Source of the DNA: Ceratotherium simum simum
Lineage: Eukaryota > Chordata > Mammalia > Perissodactyla > Rhinocerotidae
Direction of reading: 5' to 3'
Length of the DNA stretch: 64,000 nucleotides
Assembly (NCBI RefSeq): GCF_000283155.1
Contig: NW_004454207.1
Span: 10,164,354-10,228,353, forward strand
Shown here one piece after another: positions 1 to 12,512 of this stretch (the first letter of the stretch is position 1; the number at the start of each line of letters is the position of its first letter). Below the pieces are notes generated by a model that worked only from the letters and a program-made list of their open reading frames with translations, made no database searches and had not been told where the DNA came from. The translations under genes were made by a program, and so were the position numbers.

Positions 1-745
1 TCTTTTCAGCCGTAATCCCCTATTATTATATAGGAGCCCTGTTGATATTGTGGAAACATGTGGGGGAGGAAGAAGCATTACACATTCCTATAAATAGATC
101 TCATTTTTCCCTTGGCATGTGCCCCTGGGCAGTAACCTCCATGAGTGCTTCTCAGATTTTTTCCCTTCCTTAAGTGAAACAGGAAGGTAGAGAAGGCTGG
201 ATATGGGCATTTCCCTTCTTCCACAATGGTTAGGCTCTGATAAAATCCATGTGGGTTAGGATCTGGTAAAATAGTTTCTCTTGAGGACAGGTCTTTGTTA
301 ATGAGAACAGTAGTGCTCTGGGCATATTTCAAAATAATTATTTTTCCCCTCCTCCTGCCAAAAGCAAGAGGGGATTCTTCTTCAGTCTTCACCCTGAGAA
401 TCTGCTGGGGCTCATAGAAGTATGGGTAACCCCCTAAGGCTGAGTCCCTTGAAGTTTTTCTCTCTCAAGCTAGTTCATGTTCAGTCTCCAGCACTTTGTC
501 AATTACCCTTGTTATGTGTTCCTAACAGGCTCCAGCTGCAGGTTCTGATCCTGGTGAGCTCTCATTCTCTGTATTCACCTGTCTCTCCAGTTTTGAGGTC
601 TGTGATTTGCCCTTTGACTTCGATTCTCTGACAGATCTAAGAAGAGTCGTTGATTTTCAATTTCTTCAGATTTTTACTTGTGAGGATGGGAATGACAACT
701 TCCAAGCTCTTTACACGTTGGACCAGAAACTGGAAGTGGATTGTG
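1..745 (-). repeat. L1M 5'UTR-like fragment, antisense (tentative)
   Basis: On the minus strand this stretch resembles the 5' leader of an old mammalian-wide L1. The minus strand begins near 745 with a purine-rich start (complement of the text around 720-745) and includes a module around 340-360 similar to the A-rich part of L1M leaders. The body of the element would lie left of the window. No intact reading frame of any known protein was recognised; the 104-codon minus frame at 78-392 matches nothing I know. Family assignment rests on memory of L1M leaders and is uncertain. Confidence 0.42.
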
Positions 746-3550
746 GGGACTTGTTTAGCCGTTCTGCCAATCTCTTTCTTTTAATTGGTGTATACAGACA
801 ATTTACATTTAAGTTATTTATTGATATGTTATGACTTAAGTTGGTCATTTTAGTATTTGTTTTCTGTTTTCTCTGTTTCTCATTCCCCTTTTTCTCTTTT
901 CTTATTTCGCAGTGGGGTATTTCAACACTTTTAAGGATTCTCTCCTGACAAATTTAGTGTTTTCAAATACATTTCTTTGTATAGTTTTCTTAGTAGCTGC
1001 TCTAGGTATTAAAATATACATATGTAACATCACAGTGTGCTTGTTTCATTTTACCACTTTGAGTTAAGTATAGAAACATGATTTCCATTTAGGTCCCTTT
1101 ATTCTCACCACTTTAAATACATATTTGTTTAAAGTATGTCCTCTACATATGTTAAGCACCACAGCAGCTGGTGGTATAATTTTTGCTTCAACCTTCAAAT
1201 ATGCTTAAAGAAACTCATGTGAAGTAGGATAATCTGTTATATTTACCCTTATTTTTACACATTCCAATTTTCTTTTCTTTCTGAAGTTCCAAGCCTTCTT
1301 CTGTTATCATTACCTTTCTGATTAGAGAAGTTACTTTAGCCATTCTTTAGTGGGAGATTTGCTAGCAAATAATTATCTTAGTTTTCCTTTGTCCCAGAAT
1401 GTCTTTATTGCCTTTTCATTCCTGAAGGATATTTTTGTCAGATACACAATTTGCTATTGACAGTTCTTTTTAATTCAGTGCTTGAAAAATGTGCCACTTA
1501 CTCCTGATTTCCATAATTTCAGATGAAAAATCTGCTGTCATATCAATTGGTATCCCCCTATAAGTAATGCAACATTTCTCTCTGGCTGCTTTCAAGATTT
1601 TTTTTCTGTCTTTAGTTTTCAGAAGTTTAATTATGATGTGTCATGGCATGGACTTCTTTGGGTTTATCTTATTTGGGGCTTGCTTAGCTTCTTGAATCTG
1701 TAGGTTTATCTCTTTTGCCAAACTTGGATCATTTTCAGCTATTATTCCTTGGAATGATATTTCAGTCCCACTGTCTCTCCTCTCCTTTTGAAACTCTGAT
1801 GATACAAATGTTCTCTTCTGCTATTTTCCCCCAGGTCCCTGAGACTCTGTTCAATTTTTTTCAATCTATTTTCTCTTTGATGTTCAGATTGGGTAAATTC
1901 TACTGATCTGTAGTCTAGTTCACTTATTCTATCTCTATTTTCTCTACTATTGAGCCATTGATTGAGTTTTTCATTTTAATTATTGTATTATTTGTTCTAT
2001 CATCTCTGTTTATCTTTTTGTCACAGCTTCTTTGGTGAGATTTTCAATTTTTCAAAAGAATTCATAATTGCTTGTTAAAACATTTTTATGATGGCTGCTT
2101 TAAAAGTTTTGTCAGATAATTCCAACATCAGATTCCTTTTGATTTTGACATCCATTAATTGTCTTTTCTCATTCATGTTTTCTTTTCCTTGTTCTTGCTG
2201 TGCTGAGTGATTTTTTATTATATCCTCAACATTTTGGAAATTGTCTTATGAGACTATGGATCCTATTTAATGTTCTTTTTTTTTTATCAGTCAGTCCACC
2301 TGTTGAGGTGTAGCTCCCACACCAGGTGGAGTGTATGTTATGCCTCCTGCTGGGTCCTGCCGACACCACCCTGGAAAAAGTGGGGCACTGATTCACTGTC
2401 TCATTGCAGATAACTGAGATGGAAGGTCAGCTCCTCCTTCAGTCCCACTGACACCTTCCCAGTGAAAGCAGGACACTGGCATGTGGGTGTAGAGGCTCAG
2501 CTTCCTACTGGGCCCCTTTGACACCATCATAGAGGTAAAAGAAGTGCTGTCTAGCCTTGCTTAGCCCCACATCATTCAGTCTCATTGCTACTGTGTGAGT
2601 TTGGAAGTTCAACTCTGCATTGGCCTTGTTGACACCAGGGGTAGGTGGAAAGTAGAGTGCTTACAAGCCCTGACTTGCACCACCTTATTCAGTCTCATTG
2701 ATCCCAGGTAGGGTAGAGGCTCAGCTTCCCACTGAGCCCTGTGACATGGGGGGGGCGGGGAGGGCATAAAGCCTAGTAGTGACAAGCTCCACCTCCTACT
2801 ACCTCATTAACTCTCAATGCTGCTAGGTATGACTGGAGGCTTGGTTCATCATTGAACCCCACGGAAACTACCCTGTTCAGGGAACCTGAGCACTGCTTGC
2901 TCTGTCAGGAGGCAAATGGAAGACCCTCTCCCCATACAGCTCACCAACATACCCTGGTAGGGGAATCAGAGCACCACCAGCTTCCACCAAGCAGGGGATG
3001 GAAGATCAGCTGCCCACTTGGTCCAAACATTACTACCTCTACAGGAGAATCAGATAACTGCTCTCTGCTTCACATCCCCACTCAGCTTCCTGACACCACC
3101 TAGTGGAGAAATCAGAGTACCACTTACTTGCGCCAAGTGGAATATCACTAAAACCATGATGGATGAGGTACACTTTTTCCCTTGCTATTTGTCTGGTATA
3201 GGGTAGGTATTGCCAAAAAGGTTTTCTGTTCTTAGGCTACCCTTTTCCTGGTCCTTTCACAAGAGAATGAGAACTGGCTTTTCTTGGAACTTTTTTTTGT
3301 CTTTGCCTGTTGGCGGTTCTGGGTTGGAGGCTTCTGCCATGCTCTGTCCAGCACATATGGGAGGCAACAAGGAACTCACCATTATGTCTTTCCTCAAGTC
3401 ACAAGGTATCCAGTCTGTCAGCCTTCTTCTTTCCACCTTTCAGAGTCTCTCCATGATTGTTCATTGTGTTACATCCAGAATTTTTTAGTTATAAGAGGGA
3501 GGACCTGGAAGGAATGGGCTACTCCATTTTGCTAGAATGAGTAGTCTCCC
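746..3550 (-). repeat. Old L1 (L1M-type) relic: ORF2 start, ORF1, 5'UTR, antisense
   Basis: Read on the minus strand, this is the 5' half of an ancient L1: leader (about 3550-2290), ORF1 coding relic (about 2250-1430), then the start of ORF2 toward 746. The same order occurs at 17.2-24.3 kb. For example, the 20 bases at 2081-2100 recur at 23133-23152, and both lie in the antisense ORF1 N-terminal region. GC-rich leader text with repeated 'CACTGACACC'-like modules occupies 2290-3200. Many stops and indels break all frames, so no protein is expected. The left boundary is approximate. Confidence 0.72.
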
Positions 3551-4429
3551 AAAAAGTTATTTTAAGAAGACAATGTTTTCTGTCTGTACCTTACTACAAT
3601 TTTTAAAATAGGAATTGAATATTTAATTTTATCAAATTGTTTTCCTGCAAATATTTGGAGGTTAGTATGTGTTTTGACCTTTGATCTACTGATTAGAATT
3701 AGGATAGACATTTAGAAAAACTGCACATGATGGCCAGAACTTCTTTTTCTATGAACGAGGCAAACAGTCTATTGACCACTAATTTTTAAAATTTAAAAAT
3801 TAATTTTAAACTTCACCAATTGTGTGGAGAACCTGAAATGAGTACTAAAGGCTTTAATATTTGATGTTATTAGGATATATAATTGATGGTTAGAAGGTGC
3901 TGAAGAATCTAGTGAAGCTAGAGTCCTCCTAGTGAAGCTGGAGGTATGTACAACTTTATTGGTAAGCATTTAATGCTTACATGTGTGATATATTAGTACA
4001 AAAGCAGCTGCTTGGCCAAGTGGCTCCCAATATTTTGTTTCAGCTGATATCAACATGCTGTTCCTCCATATCTCAAGTGACAACTGCTTAAAGCCTTATT
4101 TCTCAATGTTTCATAAATATATAAAAATTATGATTGAGGCAACACTCAACCTTTAATTTTGTTCCTAGACAATGATCACATGTTGAACCATCAAAAGTCT
4201 ATCCTAATTTCCTATATCTGCCAAGTTACAAGATAGAATTTCATTCCTGCATATAAATTACATACCACAAACAGACCAAAATTGATCAGCTAAATACATG
4301 GAGTAAAACTAAAACACAAATATGTGCCTTTAAAATCACGTATTAAGTAACTAAAATGAAACACAATGTATAAAAACTTGATTCCTAATATTTCTTTTCA
4401 GGGATTTTCAGAAACAAAAAGGAAATAAC
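3551..4429. other. Intergenic, no feature recognised
   Basis: AT-rich sequence without a supportable gene, RNA or classified repeat. A short palindromic AT run (TTTTTAAAATTTAAAAATTAA) lies near 3783-3803 and looks like low complexity. Confidence 0.6.
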
Positions 4430-4735
4430 TACAGATCCATGCCTCAATATGGATGAACCTCAAAAATATTACACTAAGTGAAAGAAGCAAGACACAAAAA
4501 GTACATACTGTATAATTTCATTTATATAAAATTCTAGAATGGACAAAACTACTAACATATGATGATAGAAATCAGATCATGGTTATTGTGGGGGATATTC
4601 ACTGAGATGGGGCATAAGGGAAATGTATGTGGTCATGAGAATGTTCTGGGTCTTAACGGGTTATACAAGTTTATGTATTTGTCAAAACTGAATAGTTCAC
4701 ATAGAGTATTTAGCCATATTTAAATTGTATTTCAA
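4430..4735 (+). repeat. L1 3'-end fragment (old, sense)
   Basis: Contains the typical 3' UTR order of older L1s: the ORF2 C-terminal relic 'atggatgaacctcaaaaata', a 'tataatttcatttatataaa' module, a middle block around 'ggttattgtgggggatattc', and a terminal stretch ending in an A-run at 4732-4740. It is 5' truncated and diverged, and no target-site duplication was identified. Confidence 0.65.
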
Positions 4736-6112
4736 AAAAAAGAAAATTCAAGATCTATATATAAAACTAAAAGACTTAGAAAGTGTACTGGCTAAATAAG
4801 TTTTCTCCTCCCTCAGATTAAATAAAAGCCTTAGAGCTGTAGGGCAAAGCAGTAAGGAAAATCTGAACAGAGAAAACAAGAGAGCCAGGTGTAGTGGAGG
4901 ATGAGAGGGCTGTGTCCTTCCCTCCAAGCACTAAACAGAATCCTGCTTTAAGTGTGAGTATTTGAAAAAGTGTAAAGAATCCTGGGTGAAGACCAAGGAG
5001 ATGGCAAGTCTTTAAGAAAAGTCCTCCAAACCATTAAGACTGCAATAACTATTGTTTGCCCATATTAGAAAGGGCCAGAGAAAACCCTCTGAATTTCCAG
5101 TAGGACGGCATCTGAATGTTCCTGGACAGTTAGATAGTAGCTAAGAAGAGAAATAGTTAATGAGCCTGCAAGAAATCTACAAGTGATACTAACGACCACC
5201 AAACTAGAAGAATGTACAGCCAGGGATGGAGTAAGGTATATAGCTTGATTTTAGCACATGTCAGCATGCAGGAGATAGGCCCAAGGATTAGATAGGAGGA
5301 GTTACATTACAGAGAATGTCAGTTTAGGACATAACAAGTAGATGTGCCCACTTTACGGAAACTTTTAAATATTTGCTTAAGCTTCCTTCCAGCTTCATAT
5401 CTACCTGTGGGAGGAGCAGATTCATGGTGCTTTCTTCTATTTCAGTGATTCCTTGCACTTGGTTTCATTGTGGCAAACAGCTTTCTAGGAGGCTTGCCTT
5501 CTACTTCAATGATTTTGCTTATTTTTTCTGGAAAAATCTTCTATGTATCTCTGTAGGTGGTTACAAATTTTTCTTGAATGCTGATACTATGGCAACAAAT
5601 TTTTCTTCTGAAATAATCAAACTTTCTTTTGCTCATGATGTTGATGTGTCGCTACACTAACTCTCAGTTCTCTTGAACAACAAAATGTTTTGGCCACAAA
5701 TGCTGCTTGTATCTGAGGCACGCAAATTCACTGCATTTGATCACAAATCTATGCAACCAAAAGTGTTTCTACCTGATAAATCAGCCCATCCCAATTCAAA
5801 TTACCACTGATGATATTGGCGCTCCTTCCAAACCATTTGATAGTAGAGCTTAGCTGATATCTATGTCTGAGGAAGTCATTAGGTATTGGTGAATTGAGAA
5901 ACATAGTTTTTGATTATACTCATTTGGGAAAAGAAAGATCATTAAAGCAGAACGTCAAAGTCAAATTGTCACAAATTTCCTTGCTTGAGAATATTTTTCT
6001 AGCCAGTTAATGGGAAAAGTTTGACACAAGTTCCAGTTACCTTGAGCTTTTGATACTCTACCAATCTTGATAGATTTCTTCCAGGCCTTGACTGTTGGAT
6101 GATATGTAAGGT
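4736..6112. other. Intergenic, unclassified
   Basis: No gene was recognised. On the minus strand around 5370-6000 there are interrupted coding-like stretches (for example residues near a KPPRKLFATMKPSARNH-like run, broken by stops). They could come from an old processed pseudogene or a repeat, but I could not match them to any family. The 95-codon plus frame at 5373-5660 has a TTG start and looks like chance. Confidence 0.45.
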
Positions 6113-6597
6113 GATGAAGGTTAGCAAATATGCCACCCCAAAATATGCTTCTTGGTATATTGATTCTTTTGAGCTGAAGGTGCTTGAAAACAGCAAATGC
6201 AGCGAGAGGCTTTCTCTGAACTCCCTTTATCTGCCTAAAGACAGATCCTCCAAAAGGAACTCAGTCATCATAAATCCCCTCCCCAGGAGTTTCATCAACC
6301 AGAGAGGACTGACTCTGATCACAGGAGAGGAGACTAGAAGTCCACACCACACCCAGACAAACTTTGTCACGAACTATCATACCTCCCATCTATTCTTTTA
6401 AGGGCCCATTCATCTTTCCTAAAAATCATTTACTCTCCCCTAAGAGGCCTACAACTCCTCTCCTCTTTCCCTATTAAGATGGTATTTAGTCCTGAATTCT
6501 AAAGCCACCTCTTTCATTAATCTGTCTTTGTTTACAGGGGTCTCAGCTAAGAACTCAGAAGGGGAGAGGGAAAATTATTTTTAATCCTCCACTATGA
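6113..6597 (+). mobile_element. Solo LTR, endogenous retrovirus (ERVL-like, tentative)
   Basis: This block matches my memory of a mammalian LTR: an opening around 'ttagcaaatatgccacccc', a central 'ggaactcagtcatcataaat' module, 'ctattaagatggtatttagt' near 6472, and an end with 'ggggtctcagctaagaactc' followed by a purine-rich tail around 6565-6585. No gag, pol or env region flanks it, so it is probably a solo LTR left by recombination. The exact ends and family name are not certain, and no target duplication was resolved. Confidence 0.55.
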
Positions 6598-7561
6598 TGA
6601 CAGCTATATTAAACCTACAGAAACCAATTTCTAAGAAGCAAAACTAAAGCATTAGCAAATGTTTTAATTATTTGAGGTATTCAAAGTGAATGCAAAACAC
6701 AATTGTATAAATGTAAGGTGTCAGTTGGAGTCATCTTTATCAAATGCATACAGGAAATCTTTGAATGATTTCTTTAGGTTGCTTGTTTTGTGATTTACCA
6801 AAACAGATAAATTAATATTAACAGACTTTCCATTTTTACATGGCTATTGAACCAAACCTCCATAAGATCCCATCAGAGCCCAAGTATATTTTTCATACTA
6901 AAAATCAGGTACCTTGCATGTTAACAGAACACTTCTGATTATACTAACAGTTTTGGAAAGAAACTTAATGGCTTGCTATTTTCATGTATTTATGTTCTAA
7001 TGGACCAAGAAAAATTGGGTAACCAATACAATATTAAGAAGCCATGATAAAAGAGAAACACACTGCATATAGCAAAACAATTACTATCTCTTCCCAAAAG
7101 CAAGATCACAATGGATACTTAATATAATTTTTGAATAGTATTTTTAAACTAAATGTTGGATTTAGTTAATTCCATCATCTTTCTAATCTATCTTTCCTGA
7201 TTAGCTACAACTTCATCTTCCCGTTTGGGAATAAATTTTGCATGTGGTCAGTCTTTCTTTTCCATGAGATTTATGCATACCAAAAGTTGTGCTGTTAAGG
7301 TAGTGAAATTCTATATTTTTTAGGCATGGCACAATATTTTTCTGAGGAAAATACATACAATAATTCTATGACCTCGGCTTCCCCCTGCCATGTGAAGATT
7401 CTGACAATGCTATGTAGAAACTACAGGTACCTAGGTTGGGATGGGGAACCTTGAACCACAGTTTCATCCAGCCTGCAGAAAGTGTATTACCATATATGGA
7501 GAACAAAGGCAAGGTTTAACTTTTTAAGCCAATTTTGTTTTATGCAGGCATGCATTTAAAT
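6598..7561. other. Intergenic, no feature recognised
   Basis: AT-rich spacer between the LTR and the long L1. No coding, RNA or repeat assignment can be supported by eye. Confidence 0.6.
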
Positions 7562-7573
7562 ATGTTGATAGTG
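7562..7573. repeat. L1 target-site duplication, left copy
   Basis: ATGTTGATAGTG is repeated exactly at 14086-14097, directly after the L1 A-tail. Together the copies define the insertion boundaries of the long L1. Confidence 0.93.
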
Positions 7574-8438
7574 GATTGGGAGTGATGTCAGCAACATGGC
7601 GGAGTGAGCTGTTCCCTTTGTCTCTCCCTCTTTGAACTACAACTAAAAGGACATTCATTGATCAGCAGAGGATACCCACACAGAACACCAGGACGTCTGA
7701 GAGACTGGAGCAGCTATACATCTGAAGGTGGATGGACTATGCCCCGAGGAGGTGGTGGAGATAGGTGAGCACCCTCTGGAGCCCAGCGCACACATGCGAC
7801 TACTTTCCCACCTGGAGCAATCATAGCACTGCTGCAGCCTTGAGGGTTGGAGCGTGCCTCAGCACAACTGTGGAAACAGGTGATGGCAGCCCTGAGCCCC
7901 CGTGTGATCACTTCCCCATCTGGTGGGAGAGTCCTCATGGCCACACAGCCCACAGAGAGTGGCACAGGCTTGGACCCAATGGGGAAGCCCCGCCCACCAA
8001 GCACAAAGGCTGGTGCAACCCAGGAGCAGAGGGCGGCTGAGCTGCCAACCAGGTGAACAAGCTCCCAGCTCCCATGAATGCCCATAGGGCCGCTGTGGCC
8101 CCGAAGGAGGGAGCACAATTTGGCAGGACTGTGGGAGCAGGCAGCAGCAGCCCTGAGCCCCCCGTGTGACTACTTTCCATTCAGTGGGAGACCCCACAGG
8201 GACACTGCAATCCCAAGGAGTGGCCCAGGCTCAGACAGGCAGAGCTGACAGGGATCGCAGCAGCGGGCTCAGATTACAGAGCTACTGCTCTCCCCCAAGT
8301 GACGGCAGGTGGAACCTGCATCCAGAAACTATCACTATACGCCAGCACAGATCCACTCCGTCAAATGGCATAAAGAAATATATTAATACTCCAGACCAGA
8401 AAGAAAAAGACAAACATCCAGAAATCAATCCTGAAGGC
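7574..8438 (+). promoter_or_regulatory. L1 5'UTR / internal promoter region
   Basis: This is the GC-rich leader of the L1. The motif AACATGGCGG at 7593-7602 fits a YY1 site close to the 5' end, the place where human L1 also carries one that helps position transcription starts. Similar 'CTACTTTCC / CACTTCCCC' plus 'GTGGGAGA' modules recur near 7797, 7907 and 8167, and 'CCCTGAGCCCCC' occurs at about 7889 and 8152. This gives the leader a loosely repeated structure. The plus and minus open frames here (7714-8197) are by-products of GC content. Confidence 0.65.
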
Positions 8439-9306
8439 ATGGAAATCTACAATCTAAATGACAGAGAATTCAAGATGGCTATCAAGAAAACTCAATGAGC
8501 TACAACAGAATTCTGAAAGACAGTTCAATTAAATCAGGAACCAAATTACTGAACAGAGGGAATTCTTTACAAAAGAGATCAAAACTATAAAGAAAAACCA
8601 AACAGAATTGTTAGAGAAGAAAAACACAATGAATGAGATAAAGAAAAATCTGGAGTCCTTAAACAACAGAGCTGACAATATGGAGGATAGAATTAGCAAT
8701 CTAGAGGATAGGAATACAGCAATGCTTCAGATGGAGGGGGAGAGAGAACTTAGACTAAAAAGAAATGAAGAAATTCTCCGAGAAATATCCAACTTAATTA
8801 GGAAATGCAACATAAGGATTATAGGTATTCCAGAGGGAGAAGAGAGGGAAAAAGGAGCAGAGAGCTTGTTCAAAGAAATAATAACTGAGAACTTCCCAAA
8901 CCTGGAGAAGGAGCTGGAATTACATGTAAAAGAAGCCAACAGAACTCCTAATTACATCAATGTAAAAAGACCTTCTCCAAGGCATATATTAATGAAGCTG
9001 GCAAAAGTCAATGACAAAGAAAAAATATTAAGGGCAGCAAAGCAGAAGAGAATAACCTACAAAGGAAGCCCTATCAGGCTTTCAGCAGATTTTTCAGCAG
9101 AAACCTTACAGGGTAGGAGTGAGTGGAATGATATATTCAAAATTTTGAAAGACAAAAACTTTCAGCCAAGAATACTATATCTAGTGAAAATATCCTTCAG
9201 ATACATTGGGGAAAAAAAAACTTTCCCAGATAAACAAAAGCTGAAAGAGTTCACAGCCACAAGAGCCCCCCCTACAAGATTTGATCAAGAAGGCCATCAT
9301 ACCTGA
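8439..9306 (+). pseudogene. L1 ORF1 (ORF1p RNA-binding protein) pseudogene
   Basis: ORF1p is the trimeric RNA-binding protein of L1. The N-terminal piece starts with ATG at 8439 (MEIYNLNDREFK) and stops at 8496-8498. The rest continues in another reading frame up to TGA at 9304-9306, so at least one frameshift and one stop separate the halves. The 3' piece holds a coiled-coil-like stretch (NNRADNMEDRISNLEDR), then the RRM-like region with 'IRIIGIPEGEE' and 'ENFPNLEKE', then the C-terminal domain with 'KGSPIRLSADFSAETLQGR' and 'FQPRILYLVK', in the same order as other mammalian ORF1p. The downstream open frame begins at a TTG at 8608, which is not a real start. Confidence 0.93.
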
Positions 9307-9776
9307 AAAAAAAAAAGAAAGAAAGGGTTTACAAAGTCTTGAGCAAGGGGATCAATAGGCAGACAAAATCAGAAAATTGCAACTCTCTATCAGAACAGAT
9401 TGGCAAACACTTAATTATAACTCTAAAGATAAAGGGAAGGAAAACATCAAAAATAAATAGTATCACTTCATTTTAACCACAAATTGACAACACATAACAG
9501 AATACACTGTGACAACAACTTAGAAGGGGAAGAGGTAGGAGATGAAACCTGCTGAGACTAAGAGAACAATAGGCTATCAGGGAATGGACTATCTCATCTA
9601 CGAGATCTTTTATACAAACCGCATGGTAACCACTAAATCAGAACAAAGACACAAATGATAAATAAAGAGAAAACTGAGAAAATCATCATAGAGTGCCAGC
9701 AAACTGAATTAGCAGTCCAAAATACATGGAATGGGAAACAAGAGAAATATATAACAACTGAAAAACAAGCAATAAA
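9307..9776 (+). other. L1 inter-ORF spacer, about 470 bp
   Basis: Non-coding, A-rich spacer between the ORF1 stop and the ORF2 ATG. It is several times longer than the 63-bp spacer of human L1. No SINE or target duplication is visible inside, so it seems to be part of this L1 lineage and not an insertion. Confidence 0.7.
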
Positions 9777-10881
9777 ATGGCAGCATTAAGCACTCATATA
9801 TCAATAATCACTCTAAATGTAAATGGATTGAATTCCCCAATCAAAAGACACAGAGTGGCTGGATGGATTAAAAAACAAGACCCAACAATTTGCTGGCTCC
9901 AGGAAACACATCTCAGCTATAAAGACAAACACAGGCTTAGAGTGAAGGGATGGAAGATGATACTCCAAGCGAATGGCAAACAAAAGAAAGCAGGTGTTGC
10001 CATACTTATATCAGACAAAGTAGACTTCAAGATAAAACAGGTAATGAGAGACAAAGAAGGGCAATGTACAATGATAAAAGGGACACTCCACTAAAAAGAC
10101 ATATCACTTATAAATATATATGCACCCAACACAGGAGCACCAAAGTACATAAAGCAACTATTAACAAACCTAAAAGGAGATATTAACAACAACACAATAA
10201 TAGTAGGGGACCTTAACACCCCACTTACATCAAATTAATCCAGATAGACAGACAGAAAGTCAATAAGGAAATAGTGGACTTAAACGATAAACTAGACCAG
10301 GGGGACTTAATAGATATATAAAGAGCATTCCTTCCAAACACAGCAGATTACACATTCTTCTCAAGTGCACATGGAACATTCTCAAGGATAGACCATATGT
10401 TGGGAAACAAGACAAGCCTCTATAAATTTAAGAAGATTAAAGTCATAACAAGCATCTTTTCCGACCATAAGGCTATGAAACTAGAAATCAACTACAAGAA
10501 AAAAACTGGGAAAGTGACAAAGATGTGGAGACTAAACAACATGCTACTGAACAACCAATGGATCATTGAAGAAATTAAAGGAGAAATAAAAGAATATCTG
10601 AGACAAATGAAAATGAAAATACCAACTCATAGGGGATGCAGCAAAAGCGGTCCTGAAAGGGAAATTCATAGCAATACAGGCCCACCTTAACAAATAAGAA
10701 AAATCCCAAGTAAGCAATCTTAAACTACACCTAACAGAATTAGAAAAAGAAGAACAAACAAAGCCCAAAGTCAGCAGAAGGAGGGAAATAACAAAAATTA
10801 GAGCAGAAATAAACAAAATTGAAAACAAAAAAAACAGTAGAAAGGATCAATGAAACAAAGAGCTGGTTCTTTGAGAAGATA

Positions 10882-10981
10882 NNNNNNNNNNNNNNNNNNN
10901 NNNNNNNNNNNNNNNNNNNNNNNNNNNNNNNNNNNNNNNNNNNNNNNNNNNNNNNNNNNNNNNNNNNNNNNNNNNNNNNNN
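10882..10981. other. Assembly gap, 100 N
   Basis: A run of exactly 100 N, the usual placeholder for a gap of unknown length, inside the L1 ORF2. Open frames that run across it are not evidence of coding. Confidence 0.99.
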
Positions 10982-12285
10982 AAACCCTTAGCCAGACTCA
11001 CCAAGAAAAAAAGAGAGAAGGCTCAAATAAATAAAATTAGAAATGAAAGAGGAGAAATCACAATGGATACCACAGAAATACAAAGGATTATAAGAGAATA
11101 CTATGAAAAACTATATGCCAACAAATTGGACAATCTAGAAGAAATAGATAAATTCTTAGACTCGTACAATCTCCCAAAACTGAATCAAGAAGAAATAGAG
11201 AATCTGAATAGCCCAATCACAAGTAAAGAGATTGAAACAGTAATCAAAAACCTCCCAAAAACTAAAAGTCCAGGACCAGATGGCTTCTCTGGAGAATTTT
11301 ACCAAACATTCAAAGAATATTTAATACCTATCCTTCTCAAACTATTCCAAAAAATAGAGTAAGATGGAACACTTCCTAACACATTCTATGAGACCAACAT
11401 CACCCTGATACCAAAGCCAGACAAGGACAATACAAAGAAGGAAAATTAAAGGCCAATATCACTGATGAACATAAATGCAAAAATCCTCAACAAAATATTG
11501 GCAAACAGAATACAGCTATACATTAAAAAGATCATACACCATAATAAAGTGGAATTTATACCAGGGACACAGGTATGGTTCAACATCCACAAATAAATAA
11601 ATGTGATATACCAATTAACAAAATGAGGAATAAAAACCACGTGATCATCTCAATAGATGCAGAGAAGGCATTTGACAAGATCCAACATCCATTTATGACA
11701 AAAACTCTCAACAAAATGGGTATAGAAGGAAAGTAGCTCAACATAATAAAAGCCATATGTGACAAACCCACAGCCAACATCATACTCAATAGGGAAAAAC
11801 TGAAAGCCATCCCTCTAAGAACAGGAACAAGACAAGGGTGCCCCCTCTCGCCACTCTTATTCAGCATAGTACTGGAGGTTCTGGCCAGAACAATTAGGCA
11901 AGAAAAAGGAATAAAAGGAATCCAAATAGGGAATGAAGAAGTGAAACTCTCGCTGTTTGCAGATGATATGCTTTTATGTATAAAACCCTAAAGAATCCAT
12001 TGGAAAACTATTAGAAATAATCAACAACTACAGCAAAGTTGCAGGGTACAAAATCAACTTACAAAAATCAGTTGTATTTCTATACTCTGACAAGGAACTA
12101 ACAGAAAGAGAACTCAAGAAGACAATCCCATTTACAATTGCAACAAAAAGAATAAAATATTTACGAATTATTTAACCAAGGAGGTGTAAGACCTATACAA
12201 TGAAAACTATAAGACATTATTGAAAGAAATCGATGATGATATAAAGAAACGGAAAGACGTCCCACGCATATGGATCAGAAGAATA

Positions 12286-12512
12286 TGGGCCGGCCCCGTG
12301 GCTTAGCGGTTAAGTGCGTGCGCTCCGATGCTGGCGGCCCGGGTTCGGATCCCGGGTGTGCACCGACGCACCGCTTCTCCGGCCATGCTGGGGCTGTGTC
12401 CCACATGCAGCAACTGGAAGGATGTGCAGCTATGACATACAACTATCTACTGGGGCTTTGGGGGAAAAATAAATAAAAAAAATAAATAAAAATTATAAAA
12501 AAAAAAAAAATT
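12286..12512 (+). mobile_element. ERE-type SINE (tRNA-derived) inserted in L1 ORF2
   Basis: The head is tRNA-like: an A-box region in 'GTGGCTTAGCGGTTAAGTGC' and a B-box-like 'GGTTCGGATCC' near 12344. The body ends in 'tactggggctttgggggaaa' and an A/T-rich tail. A 9-bp direct repeat, AGAAGAATA, flanks it at 12277-12285 and 12513-12521, and L1 ORF2 text resumes directly afterwards. This is the short ERE subtype, also seen at 46031-46228. It is younger than the L1 it interrupts. Confidence 0.95.

Noticed and set aside
12287..12360. Functional tRNA genes in the ERE heads
   Set aside because: A- and B-box-like words are present, but no full cloverleaf; the direct repeats and tails show they are SINE copies.
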